NCBI GenBank assembly: GCA_029876055.1
Contig: CM056879.1
Coordinates: forward strand, 2,046,001 to 2,110,000
Source of the DNA: Madurella fahalii
Lineage: Eukaryota; Ascomycota; Sordariomycetes; Sordariales
DNA: 64,000 nt
Reading direction: 5' to 3'
Shown: one piece after another, positions 52,709-64,000 of the stretch
How the letters are laid out: the number at the start of each line of letters is the position of its first letter
Position numbering within the stretch: position 1 is the first letter of the stretch
Made by a program: the position numbers and the translations under genes
The notes under the pieces: model-generated
The model's input: only the letters and a program-made list of their open reading frames with translations
The model's database searches: none
What the model was told of the DNA's origin: nothing

Positions 52709-55043
52709 GTTGAAGGCAAATGGTGCTTTGAAAGGGCTGGACGGGGATTCCAATATGGCGATGAAGTACTAGCTGGCTGCTGGAGAGGAGGAGCCTGGAG
52801 AATGGAATTAGGTGCTCGAATTGAACGAATGTTGGCGATACTTATATTGATCAACTCCATGACCCAAGCTGTAATAGACTCACAACATCGTCTAGAGACG
52901 ACCCTAGTTGCTGGCCCGTCTATCCACCGATGAGGACAGCCTTATTGGAGCCAAAATATAAGTTGTGAGACACGGATAAGGCTTAGGCGTTTTTTTCCTC
53001 CATACAGTTCTATGGCCCTCGAATTTCTCCAACTTGGCGGGCTCAATTATCCCACCAGCCAGGGAACCGCGGACGGGACACTTTCGGATTCCACGGTTTG
53101 GGCTAGAGTTGAGCACGGTGTATACATGTGGCCCTGGCGGACCCACATGACATGCTGTGGGGCAGCCACCCACATCTTCCTGCAGCTTGCACCGGACCTG
53201 CTCGTCTTCCTCAATGAAGCGTCGGAGGTCATCAATTCCGCAAATTCTTTGTTTGTTCCCCACATGGTAGCATAAGGTTGTTGAGATCAAGCTGCCTTGG
53301 ACGACGAAGGCGAAGTAGTGCGGAGGGAGCACAGCAAAGGGATCGGACAGAGTCTACTAGGCAGCTCAGTTTTGACGAGGACACTGGGAAATGGTGACCG
53401 AGGAGGACTAGGGGTACTGGAGGAAAATTGAAACCCACTGGTGCGCTTCAATGTCCTTCCCCATTAGGGGCCCTAGTGTCCTATCGTGCCGCCCTCGATA
53501 TCACGGAGGCGACACTCCAATATGTGGCATAAATCACACGACAGGCTTAGAGAGGAAAGAGTAGACTCAACATCATGTAACTACGGTCGTCTATTATGAC
53601 AGAATCCAAGACAACTACATGTTGGTGATGTGGTGGCAAGACTGTAACCAGTAACCACAAGTAGTTGGCGTGGTCTTACTCGGTATGATGACATGCATGG
53701 ATCTGGGTGCATGCTTTAGACAACACACTCTGACTTCAAGGGGAGAGAGGCCTTAGAAGACACGAGCTGAGCGGTTACTAATATTTGTACAACTGCCTTC
53801 GTTTTGTGCCTAAGTCCAGTGATGTCCTACTACCAGCAAACGTCGTTCTATGACCTGTGACAGGCGTGTGTCTGTCGCGAGAAGCTCGATTGGTGTAAGC
53901 CCGTGGTGCAAGCGGCCTCGCTTCCGCTTTCAAAACTGCACTTCGCTTTGACTCGACAATTTGTAACCTCTAACGACATTTGAAACCGTTTGGGGAGAGC
54001 ATAGTGATGACCGAAAGACTGTGGCATCCTATCCTAGAACCCGTCCAGATTACACCGATCTTGCTCCAACAGCTGAAACCTTGTCAAAAAAGGGCCAATT
54101 CGCAAGTGATGTACGAGTAGCTTCCGGTTTGCTGCGAGTACCCCTACGTTAGAAACACTACATTTTTATTAATGGCGGCCACGCGGAACTACCAAGTGAT
54201 TTAGAAATCCCATTTGGTTCAATGCGTGGGACAGGCGCAAGTCCTACTAGAGTCCCGAATGGATAGAAAATTAATTAGCTAAATCGGAAAATTCTAGATC
54301 TTTGTTAGGCACATTGGCGCCTGCTTATTCAAATGCTTAAGCTTCATCGTCTTCGCCTGTCTTGAGCGCCACCCTTTGGTTCCGACTATTGGATTTGAGG
54401 CTGAGCTCCGTGTTGCCAAGGCGCCTCCTAATTAAATTAGGATGTGCCGCACATTTTATTGCGGATGTCGAGCGAACCAGGGACGTACGAAGCGCTCCAA
54501 TCGAACAAGGACACCTATAAATTAATATATGCTTTAAACTTCAAGAAAATACCCCGTTCGTGCGATATCTTTAGAGCTCACGTAGTCTGGCTCTCCACAT
54601 ATAGGACAAGCTCCTGAATGACTGGTACCGTTATCCGCTCCAATGATAAGGGGCGCGAATCACCTCTGGATCACACTGGGGAGGGTTGAACTCGCCGTCT
54701 CGGCGAGTTCTGCCGGTCAGGGCTTACCCAGGTTGAGTTCTCGAGCAGCTATATATCAGATTCTTGAAGCTTCGAAAGGGTCGACTCTGCATGGTGAATG
54801 TGTAGTTCCTGTGCTTCCTAGTCTGTCTACGTCCTGAGAGCAATTTCCCCCAAAGATGCATTGTCTTCCCTCGCTGATGTGGTTGGCTGCTAATCAGAGT
54901 ACAGTGCCTTGAAAGCAAGTTTAAGTCCCCCAGTCTACTAAGCCAACTCACAGCACAATAGCACATTGACTCGAGGCACGTCAAAGCTCCCTGGGACCCC
55001 ACGCGCTGTCGCTGCTACTGGTAGCTTCACCTGAGACAGGAAC
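52709..55043. other. Long gene-free stretch
   Basis: Upstream region of the LPMO and about 2 kb with no gene that I can support. A TATA-like sequence (AATATAAG on the minus strand) lies about 135 bases before the LPMO start. Short frames at 52904-53438 overlap on opposite strands and match nothing. Sections near 54250-54560 are AT-rich. Confidence 0.5.
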
Positions 55044-55770
55044 AACTTCTATTTCAATGGCGGGAATTACTGGATCATTGACGACCAGATCAACCCCCAG
55101 CGAGTGCCGGGCGAGTAGGGCGCAGCGGCTGCAGATGGCCAAATCGACGGACCTCAACACCATCTTTTTGCACCTCTATTGACAGGATATCGAGGCCCGG
55201 GATTGGTCGACTTCACTTGCATGAGTGATGTGGCTGGTTGGTTCCAGGCCATCCAAGATCCAGGAACGAAAGCCGTCCTCCGCCCGGGGCCGTACGTGTG
55301 CGCCGAGCGCGACGGGGGTGGTCTTCCCCGCTGTACATGAACGACGGCATGAGCGGCTTCAAATGCGGCTACCTTCTGGGAGCCCTCTCCGTTGTCAACG
55401 GCAACGACCCCGGAGCGCTATCCCTGAACTGGAGAAGGTCATTTATCGATGTGAGCAGCCTCGACTCGCTGATGAATGGCGAGATATGGAGTACCTGGTT
55501 TGACTTGTTGATACCCCAAAAAGGGAACTCCAGCAATCGCGACTCGTCGGGCGAGATTGACTGGATGCTCAACCAGGGGTACAACTTCAGCATCTTCATG
55601 TTCTACGGCGGCACTAGCTGGGGCTTTGGCAATGGCGCCGGAGGGCCCGACCCGATTTTACCCTACAACACGAGCTACGACTACGGCGCGGTGCTCGATG
55701 AGACGAGGCGCATGACGGTGACGTACGATAAAATGCGATTCGTCATCACTAAGCACGTGTCAAACGTGCC
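55044..55770 (+). pseudogene. GH35 beta-galactosidase relic
   Basis: Pieces of a fungal beta-galactosidase in order but in several frames: NFYFNGGNYWIIDDQINPQR, then RLQMAKSTDLNTIFLHLY with a TGA where Trp is expected, QDIEARDW, then DVAGWFQAIQDPGTKAVLRP and PYVCAERDGGGLP. After a large internal loss come LMNGEIWSTWFD (nucleophile region), EIDWMLNQGYNFSIFMFYGG and YDYGAVLDETRRMTVTYDKM. The segment that holds the acid/base NEYG motif is missing, as is the C-terminal two thirds of the protein. It is clearly non-functional. A whole GH35 protein is about 1,000 residues. Confidence 0.85.
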
Positions 55771-56204
55771 CACCACCCGTCGTTGCTGTCGATCCCCGGC
55801 TTTGCCCTCACCCCCGTCGCGAGATGGTTCGATATGGCGAACGGGACCAAGTCATCTTCCCCCAAGGTGATGGAGGATCTAGGACAGACGTTTGGGTATA
55901 CCTGTACGAGCACGTCGCCACCCCCCCCCCGCGAAGTTGGTGGCAGGCACTGCCGAGTACTGAAGTGCCTATAAAGGGAACGAGTAGGTACTGAACCTCC
56001 TCTTCAGTCACCCGTCAGATCGTTCCCGCAGTAAGTGGTACAATTTGTTGTCATCGATATCATTGAAATTCTGCTTTAACACTGTTGTAACCGCTATTAC
56101 CGGAAGATTTTACCCTTGTTTTAATCGACTTGAGTTTCAGCCATTGTGTCTCTGCCAAGTTCTGCAATGCGCCATGCACTCAGCAAACCTTATGAGCTGT
56201 ACAT
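55771..56204. other. Gene-free stretch
   Basis: Between the GH35 relic and the HET gene 3' end. A run of about 10 C at 55920. Nothing coding seen. Confidence 0.5.
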
Positions 56205-59192
56205 CTACATAATGAACCACCGTGCTTCTCCATCATAGAGCCCTGTCCCGTATCCCATCGGTGACTCCTCAATGGGAGTGGGCACCGGGGGATCTTCGAT
56301 AGTGACTATATCACTGTTCCCAAGTATGGAACCCCAGTCTGAAACGTCATCAGAATCTTTGCTACACTCCGAGTGTTCATCCGAGGTCATCACCGCATAG
56401 TAATCCGCGTTCCTATCGCCGTGACCGGCGGCTATGGATTCCGGTACGTCTTCAAATTAAAGCGTCAGTTCAACTGCCTGATTGAATGCAGTCTCAAGAC
56501 TGCCAGGGTACGCAAATGAGCAATGAATTAACATACCAAAAAAGCCGGGATCATTAGACCCATCCAGCACTTCCCTGGCATAGTCGCCAGCTGCATAGAG
56601 GTCGAGGTATTCGTCGTCAATTTCCGGAAATTGACCATTTGGCCCGCGATATGATGCGTGTCTGTGGACTTCTGCCGAGGAACCCGGCTGATGGGTGCTA
56701 CCCGATGATCCCTGAGCATCGGGATGGAAGGCTTTAAGCGATTCGAAGCTCGGAAAGCATACAGACGCGACACAGCCGTGCTGGATCTGAATAGACTCTA
56801 CACGCCGTTCTGCGCCATCGCCACTCACGGCCAAGTTTCGAACGGGACCAACCACAGCATCGACCTCCAGGACCCCCCTTCCGGTCGTGCTAAACGCGCT
56901 CTCGAACCACTGCTCAAGTCCGGGGCCGGATTGCGGGAGGGAGCTGGTCTCAACCTGGCTTTTGAACCCCTTGACAAGGTCTGAAATCGACGTCCCGAGG
57001 ATGGCGCCGTACACGGTACCTGGCATCCAGGAGAACCCAGTAGAGGCCTCTGCAATAGCAATTGTGATGATCAGTTCCAAATCTTTGGAATGGCTTTGGG
57101 GGATTTTGACGGCCAGTTGGGTTGATATGGTTGCAGAAACGCCCTGGTCCAACCGATCGATTCGGATGAGAAGCCCAGGTGCTGTCAGGGCAAGACCGCG
57201 GCCCTTCGGGTCCAGAACAGCCTTCGTCTCGGCAATCCTCCCGGGATGTACCGGTTGTTGGATTCCCATAAAAGAGGCGGGTGCCCACCCAAAGCCGACT
57301 TCGCCCAGGCGTTTCTGGGGCCAGAATATGATATGGCTGGGGAATACCTTCACCATGCGTAGAAAGACCTTCATTCTCCGCCGAGCCAGTTCGTCATCGG
57401 GGACGTATTCGTCATCTCGGAGTGGTGTGTTCTTCTTGCGGTACTCATTTCGTATCTCAAACTCAACGCTCTGCAGTCTTTCGAGGTTGAGGCCTATAAG
57501 CGTGCCAAGGCAGATGGTCTCGTCGCTCTTCCAGGACGTTGAACGCAGCGGCAACTGGAAAAGAGACTGTTCAAGCGGCTCACTGCGAACGGCCTTCACG
57601 CCGAAGGGAGCGAAGGCGTCGTTCCGCAGAAAGTCTCGGAGGAGCAAGAATGGTCCTATAGACTTGTTGATCGCCTCTCGTGGAAATGTGACGCAGTGAC
57701 CTGTGGCCACAGATCTGTATACTCCGGGAGTGTCAAGGGTTTTTGCAATAACAGCCTTGTCCGAGAATTGCAGCAGAAGTCTGTTTGCTATTATGCCTTC
57801 TTGGAATGTCCATAATCGTCTGTTCCAGTTTGTGAAATACAAGCCAAGGGCTATTTCGCTCTCGGGATCGGTCGTGGCGATATTCTCAAATGTAGACGAG
57901 AGAACTAGGACTGCCGAAGCAGCTTTGTAAATGTTGGCCATCATGGAAATGGCTTTCCTCCTGATGGCTCTCATCTTCCCGCCTACTGGAACACCGAGTG
58001 TGTCGATCCAGAAGTATTGAGAAGAATCCAGGTTCCCGGAAGCTACCGCGGCTTGGATGAGGCGGTGGATGCGGTCGAGCTGACATTCTGGCAGGGCGTT
58101 GTTCTCCAGGTTTCCCAGTCCGTCACTCCACCTGGAGCCGGAGACAATACGTTAGCAGTTTTGAAATGGCTCGAAGCGAACGAGATAAGTCTTTGGGAAG
58201 ACGGTCACTCACACGTGAGAGATCACCAGATATGGTGGTTCCGCCACGCCTCTCCCAACCATTCGACATGGTCGAGTCTTCAACTGTTTTTTGTGCGGGT
58301 CCCACTCAACCACAGGAACATCACCATCTTCGATAATCTTCACTACTAACTCAACATCAATGTCTACCACCCCTTGGCACCCATTGCTCCCGCACACATG
58401 CTTCTGCTTGTAAGTCGCTCGTTCGACATTGCGTGCAGTACACGCCTTCTCGGTACAAGCTTCATGGGAGATGTGTGCTTCCAGCCTTGGCATCCTCGAG
58501 AGATAGTAATGCCCATCGACGTTAATCTCCCTCATGAATCTATCCACATCCCTCGGGCACCAACCCTTGCGGAGGAGACGGCGCTTGAGCACTGTCGAGG
58601 CGCCCCAGTGGCTGCTCGTGCGGATTATGTCGAAATACGTCGTCATAGCAGTAAACAGCGTGTGTCCGAGGGCGATGATGGATAGCCAAACGAGTTCGGG
58701 AAGGGGTGAAGTACCAAGCTCATGCATCGGTGATTCATCGTTCCCGTTTCGTGCTTTGTAATAGGGGATACAGTATTGATCGACGTAGCCCGCGACAGTT
58801 CGGAGGATGCGGGCTATCTTCGTAGACTGTTCAATGTGAGCTGGTGTTGCCTTGCCTCCCAGCTGCCGAACGTTGTGTCGCCATTGACGGAGAAAAGAAG
58901 GCAGACGTCGAGTCGAGATAAAACTGCCCGTCTCATCAAGGAGGTCAGACTGCTCTATGTGGACTCCAGCAACGGCCAGCACTTCGATTGCGCATCCAAA
59001 ATAGAGCCAATTCTGGAAGAACGACTGCACCCTGGCTGTGGTCAGACCGCCTTGTCCCGCCAACGCCTCCTCGTCCCAATGCTCCCGCACTGGGTAGCCT
59101 TCGAAGCCACCATTGCCGCGAGCGTATGGCCCGAGCGTAAGGTTAGGGATTCGTATATGTGCTTTGCCCTTGGAAATCTGGAAGTGATCCAT
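56205..59192 (-). CDS. HET-domain (heterokaryon incompatibility) protein
   Basis: Three minus-strand exons: 59192-58213, 58131-56537 and 56449-56205, GT-AG and in phase, 939 residues. The first 320 residues form an unassigned helical domain with several Cys/His pairs (EACTEKACTARN, KHVCGSNGCQGV). The HET core follows: YLVISHVWSDGLGN (split by intron 1), LPECQLDRI, QYFWIDTLGVPVGGKMR, AISMMANIYKAASAVLVLSS and NRRLWTFQEGIIANRL. The C-terminal 400 residues include a Ser/Gly-rich linker and end in an acidic tail (SDEHSECSKDSDDVSDW). HET proteins trigger cell death when unlike strains fuse. No STAND module is on this polypeptide; the NACHT gene at 23 kb is far away. The model removes an in-frame stop by splicing the last intron and looks intact. 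Confidence 0.92.
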
Positions 59193-60987
59193 CCGACCCG
59201 GAAGCAGAGCGCGTATAGATGTGCGTACTGATATGTGTGTTCAGTTAAAGCATGTGCGGGGTGCTCAGCCGAGAACAAAGTTGCCCCGCAGAAGGGTAGG
59301 GGATGTCACACGTCGCTTACCCAGCTCACCCCAGGTCAGGCAACCCTTTCCCTGTACAGTACAGTACTCGCCCAAGTATCGCCTAGCCTCGCTTAGAGCA
59401 ACCCAAAGTAGTAGAGTAGAGCTATTCGGTAAAGCGGATTCGATGGAAAGCCCAATGCTGCGGGGGTGCTTGTCGGCCTGCGCTTGGTAGATACGTTAGT
59501 GACGGTAATAGTTAATAAGGTAGATATCCTCGTGGTTGCAGGCTTGCTCTCGCACCTGGGCTCTGCGAAAGTGCTGCTAATATCAGACTCTCTCTGAATT
59601 ATACAGCACGCTGTTACCGATCTGGGCAATAGTATGCATGGAGAAGTGGAAGATGAATTGGACCCAGAGGCTCTGCCCACGATCGCTGCAATTCCATGTG
59701 GCCAAATGTGCCAATTCCGAGCGAGACGAAAAACGCTAGGTGAGGTGTTGGTAAGACCCCTGAGGTAACAGGAGTTGACTGCTTAGACCCGGGAACAGGC
59801 TTCCGCTGCCCTTAGGTACCTACCGTACTCACGACTTTAGTAACAGCCTGAGGCTACCTCGGCTAGAAGCTGTTCCTCGGTCTAGTAGCCTCCATGCCCT
59901 ACAACTTACGCTTGGCCAGTGCCTGTAATCCAGTATTTTTGATATCACCAGTTAAAGACAGAGAAAATGTTTGACCAGAGGAAAACGGGCATCCAACTCA
60001 ATTAGCGCCTCTAGGATGGCAAATGCTGCAGCCCATCCTCCAGAGGCATGCCGCATAACCAGTCTTGCATTCCCTGTCCTATGTCCAGGAGTTTTAGCGC
60101 TGTGCTGCTGTCTTTCATTGACTGCAGCTTGGCTAGCATGTAACTGGCAGCTGTTTTCGGCGGTCCGCAGCTCGTGGTGCATCGCCATGCGGGGCCGGGA
60201 GGCCGGGCTTGAGGCCGGGCTTCTGGCCGGGCTGCTCCATGGCTTTGGACTACAGATGCCTCTCTCTACTTAGGTACGTTTCTGCAGTACATCTTGCATC
60301 GTCACTGCATCCCGTTGCAATAAATCCCAAAGTGACGGATTTTGCCCTGGGTTATCCAGGAGAGGAAAACCTTGCAAGGTTTTGAAGGGCCGCAGCCAAT
60401 TATGGCCCGGTATTGTCTGGGACGTCAGAGCACCAGAGCTGAGCGGCATGGTGATTCCTCCGGGATTCGGCTGCAGCTGATTGCAGGATTCGCGTGTGAA
60501 CTACTGCAGGACCCGGGTTATTGACATGCCTTTAACATGTTTGGCAGGGCCAACATGAAATGCATGCAGCAATGTTAGGGACAAACTGATGCCACAGCTC
60601 TTTGCAAGCGTGGGAGCCATCCGGACTGTCCTTGTCTGTGTTGTACGAAGGTACCTTACTGTCCAAGAGAGTCCGACACGTAGTACTGTACAGTACCAAT
60701 GGTCGCAATCAATTAGGAAGCAGGAGTGCACCGTAATCCTAGGCGCATCCTGGGAGATTAGGTCGCCAAGCGATCGTCCCGTTACAGTGATGGCGCTCTG
60801 CCTGCACAAGGATGCTTGGGAGCAATGAATTCGGCAAAAAGAGCGGTGTATTCGCCTCTGTCCCGCCCCCGGGCCGTCCTGCCAGCAGCTGCAGGAGCGC
60901 AAACTCTTTCTGCCATCATGCTTCATCTTCTCTCCGATTGAAAAGTTTACCATTACGCGCCATTCAACGCGCGGCACCGTATCAATC
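59193..60987. other. Gene-free stretch
   Basis: Upstream of both the HET gene (minus) and the methyltransferase gene (plus), so a 1.8-kb divergent promoter region. Contains an AAGGTACCTTA at about 60649. No gene supported. Confidence 0.5.
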
Positions 60988-62694
60988 ATGTCAGGCGACA
61001 TAGGCCCAGATTTCCCATTCAAGCCCACGCCGCCGCCGCCGCCGCCGACGCTCAAAATCGAGCATGATTGCGGCGTCAAAATCACGACAGTAGGTCCCGC
61101 CGTTGCATCCGATTTCCGTCGAACAATCCCACTTACCACCTGCAAACCCAGTCTCCCGCCATCCACAACCCGCCGCTGCCCGCCGACGGCCCCGGCAACG
61201 TCAGCTTCTCCAATACCCTCTTGATCTCCCTGCTCATTGGTATGCCGACGTACCTATCATGGAAGGTTGGCGGTGGTTTCAAGACGACCGTCTTCTTCTT
61301 TCTCATCACCCTGTTCCCCATCCTAATCGCCTTCTGGACCGTTGCATCCTCGACGAGCCCCCGCATGAATGAGCGGGTCAAACTCCCGGGGCTTCCGGTA
61401 GAGCACTATGTGACCTTCCACAAGGAAGAGGATCGTATCAAGTGGTGCGGCCGCAGCAAGGTCCCCATCGAGACCTTCATGCGCAAGTACTTTGACGGCG
61501 ACGCCGATTTCAAAGGCGATGTCCTCGATGTCCTCGAGTACCGCCACGACTGGGCCTCCTTCCGTTTCACCTGGGAGCTGTTCCGCTTCATCCTCCTCAA
61601 GTTCTTCACCGACGTCCTGGTCCACAGCCGCTCCCAGGACGAGGAGCAGGTTCGGGACCACTACGACCGTGGGGATGACTTTTATGCCTGGTTCCTGGGG
61701 CCGCGGATGGTGTACACGTCTGGCATCATCTCAGACCCCACCAAGGAAGAGACTCTCGAGCAGCTCCAAGACAACAAGCTCGCCATTGTGTGTGAGAAGG
61801 TTGAGCTGAAGCCTGGCGAGACCCTCTTGGATATCGGCTGCGGTTGGGGCACGCTCTGCAAGTTTGCCAGCGTGAATTACGGCGCCAGCGCGACAGGCGT
61901 CACCCTTGGTCGCAACCAGACAGCGTGGGGCAACGAGACACTCCGCAGGGCCGGCGTTCCCGAGACTCAGAGCAGGATCCTCTGCATGGACTACCGTGAT
62001 ATTCCCAAGGGCAAGTACGACAAAATCACCTGTCTCGAGATGGCGGAACACGTCGGCATCTTCAAAATCACCAACTTCCTTCGACAATGCTCGGATCTGC
62101 TCGAAGATGACGGAATCATGCTCCTCCAGGTGGCGGGCATCAGGCAGCATTGGCAGTACGAGGACCTGGTTTGGGGCTTGTTTATGAACAGATATGTTTT
62201 CCCTGGCGCCGATGCGTCCACTCCACTCTCCTACTACGTTGGTTTCTGCGAAAAGGCTGGATGGGAGGTCAAGGCGTACGTTTGAGCTGCAGAATCTATC
62301 TGGACAATGACGACCTTTACTGACGGGATTCAAGCGTTGACACGATCGGCGTGCATTACTCTGCCACCATCTGGCGCTGGTACCGGAATTGGCTAAACAA
62401 CGAGAAGGACGTCACGGCTAAGTATGGGGCGAGATGGTTCAGGGTGAGTAGCTGGGTGGTCAACGGGGTTTACATGAAGTCCGCAGCTGATCAAATCCCA
62501 AGATCTGGAAGTACTTCCTCGCATCCGCCACCATCGCTTCTCGTCAAGGCTCGGCCGCCTGCTATCAACTCACTCTGGTCAAGAACCTCAACAGCGTGCA
62601 CCGCATCAACGGAGTTCCCACCCAGTACTCCCTTGCAGGCATGTTAGAGGCCAGCAAGAAGGCTGGTCGGGCAGCTTTCCCGGAGAACCGGTGA
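60988..62694 (+). CDS. Sphingolipid C9-methyltransferase-like enzyme (cyclopropane-fatty-acid synthase family)
   Basis: Four exons: 60988-61089, 61152-62275, 62335-62443 and 62503-62694, GT-AG and in phase, 508 residues, the usual length. Order: a proline-run N-terminus, two membrane helices (NTLLISLLIGMPTYLSW and TTVFFFLITLFPILIAFW), then a pre-domain (KWCGRSKVPIETFMRKYF). YDRGDDFYAWFLGPRMVYTSG and the SAM-binding LLDIGCGWGTLCKFA (about residue 259) follow, with CLEMAEHVG and a C-terminal YSATIWRWYRNWLNN. In fungi this enzyme methylates C9 of the sphingoid base of glucosylceramide at the ER membrane, which affects growth and membrane order. The intron-spanning joins (KITT-SPAIHNPPLP, KA-VDTIGVHYS, WFR-IWKYFL) agree with the family. 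Confidence 0.95.
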
Positions 62695-63316
62695 GACGGG
62701 GTATTGGATGTCTCTTTAAGAGGCAAGCGCACGTGCTTCGTCGCACAGGGGTATTTTTGACTTGGTGTATGATACAGAAAAGGCAGCAGACGCGGTAAAA
62801 GAGTGGTGTAGTAGTAGGCGATGATTACAGGTCTTGATAGAGGGGTGGAGCATAGGCAAGGCCATGGCTCTAGCCGAAGGCACAACCTGACAGGCACCAA
62901 CAACGCAATGCTCCCAACATGAGAGGGACTGAATCTCATCTTGGGCTCCGTCTTCTAGGATTGTTTACTTTTCCATACGAGAGCGATAGTGACTTCGCAA
63001 ATGCGGTGTTAGACAATAAGCCCGGCCGCTAAGCTCCTTTTGCGTATACCCCGCACATCTGCATGGCTCATCTACCGGGGGTGAGCGCCAGGGGGCGAGT
63101 ACTGCACAGAATGGGAGGTCAATACCCCCACGATCGAGGCGCTAGTGGATGGCGGATCGTTGAGGGGTAACCAACCACAAGCCAACCCTCGTATTCCGTT
63201 GTGGAATTTTTAAAAGGCCGCTTGCCTTCAGCTCCTCAAGTCGTTATCTTCATATCCCGTTTTATTATTACCATCTTCGCCATTGTCCTCACCGTCCAAA
63301 GACGACCGGCGATTAA
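62695..63316. other. Intergenic region
   Basis: No gene seen between the two methyltransferase genes. Confidence 0.5.
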
Positions 63317-64000
63317 ATGGCTGACCCAAAACAAGCCCAAGCCCCAGCCCAAGCCCCAGCCCAGGATCTGATCGAATTTGTAAGTCCCGAAGTCCGCGTG
63401 CGGTACGGCGTGGTCGGTCACGGGAAGCCCTAAATCACTGTCGCATACTGGCACCGGCACGCCGCACACACGGATACCACCACATAATGCTCTATGATGG
63501 TGTCTAGTGCACTCCACTAACCGTCTCTTCATTCGCAGGACCCGGCGCTTGAGGGTGAGGGGGATTATGATTCTGATGTTGACGATGATAGGTAGGCCCC
63601 ACGCTAATTAAGGTATCGTGTCATCATCTCGTTGCTGACACATACCATTCAAGCATCCGGGACTCCGCCACGTCCATTACATCGAGCCTTTTCGCATATC
63701 GTGAGCTTCACGGAAGGACATACCAAGCTTCCCGGACCACCGAGTACTGGTATGGTTGTCTGAGAATTTAAGATGGTCTGAATCAGGTTAATGATAAGTA
63801 ACCTCCACAGGGCGCCAAATGACGATAAACACATCGGGGCTTTCGACGTCGCGTAGGTCTCACTCTAAAGCACCTTTCACGCTGTATCATTTGCACGAAG
63901 CTTCTAACGGTAACACACTCCTCTTGGCAGGCACCAATGGCTCACCATGATGCTGGGCGACCAGCTATATGCGGCTCCGATTGGCGACGACCCCCGGCGG
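63317..64000 (+). CDS. LaeA-like SAM-dependent methyltransferase, 5' part
   Basis: Starts at the ATG at 63317 and runs off the window. Exons: 63317-63379, 63539-63591, 63654-63749, 63811-63852 and 63931 onwards; all junctions are GT-AG and in phase. The first exon has AQAPAQ-type repeats, exon 2 is acidic (DYDSDVDDD), and then comes the conserved start of the family: SIRDSATSITSSLFAYRELH, GRTYQ, TEYWAPNDDKH, and HQWLTMMLGDQLYAAPI. The SAM-binding DxGTGTG motif would lie just beyond the window. Members include the secondary-metabolism regulator LaeA, but fungi have dozens of such paralogues, so a specific role cannot be given. Confidence 0.85.

Noticed and set aside
52904..53438. Overlapping frames on both strands upstream of the LPMO
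   Set aside because: Mutually overlapping, no recognisable motifs, and no introns to test.
23068..59192. A single co-located recognition cluster formed by the NACHT, ankyrin and HET genes
   Set aside because: They are 7-36 kb apart, separated by housekeeping-like genes and transposons, and one is dead; proximity alone does not support a functional cluster.

Overview
The window is nuclear DNA of a filamentous ascomycete (Pezizomycotina, most likely a Sordariomycete). Genes carry several 50-100 nt introns with GT/GC-AG borders. Families such as PTH11-like receptors, DUF3176, HET, NACHT-WD40, AA9 and LaeA-like methyltransferases are typical of such fungi. Old transposons show CpA-to-TpA stop codons, the mark of repeat-induced point mutation (RIP). 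I rebuilt exon structures by hand by joining conserved reading frames; nearly every model closes in phase.

Layout. 1-9 kb: a PTH11-like receptor, a solo LTR with target duplication, an older repeat, a foldback element, a TRI14-like secreted protein, a metallophosphoesterase relic and a MARVEL-like membrane protein. 9.7-17.3 kb: three minus-strand genes, a rhodopsin-domain membrane protein, a secreted GMC oxidoreductase and an AA12-type quinoprotein dehydrogenase. 17.3-23 kb: mostly empty, with a Ser/Thr-rich secreted protein and an Argonaute PIWI relic. 23.0-27.8 kb: a large NACHT-WD40 STAND protein. 29.4-33.7 kb: a nest of elements inside a RIP-damaged Fot1/pogo-like transposon. 33.8-45.5 kb: a short-chain dehydrogenase, another PTH11-like receptor, a DUF3176 membrane protein, and a tail-to-tail pair of molybdenum-cofactor genes (MobA-like and MoeA-like) whose stop codons overlap. 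46-49 kb: an ankyrin gene broken by two C-to-T-type nonsense codons and frameshifts. 49.9-51.4 kb: more repeat remnants and an LTR. 51.8-52.7 kb: an AA9 LPMO. 55 kb: a GH35 beta-galactosidase relic. 56.2-59.2 kb: a HET-domain protein. 61-62.7 kb: a sphingolipid C9-methyltransferase-like enzyme. 63.3-64 kb: the 5' part of a LaeA-like methyltransferase.

Themes. (1) Extracellular redox: GMC oxidase/dehydrogenase, AA12 dehydrogenase and AA9 LPMO could form an electron or peroxide supply system, though the LPMO lies 35 kb away. (2) Self/non-self recognition: NACHT-WD40, HET and a decayed ankyrin gene lie within 36 kb. (3) Genome defence: RIP-type lesions in transposons and in the ankyrin gene, together with a dead Argonaute fragment. 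I found no tRNA, rRNA or CRISPR. I found no single convincing new system; the best leads are the MobA/MoeA pair, the palindrome-bearing repeat family and the nested transposon structure.
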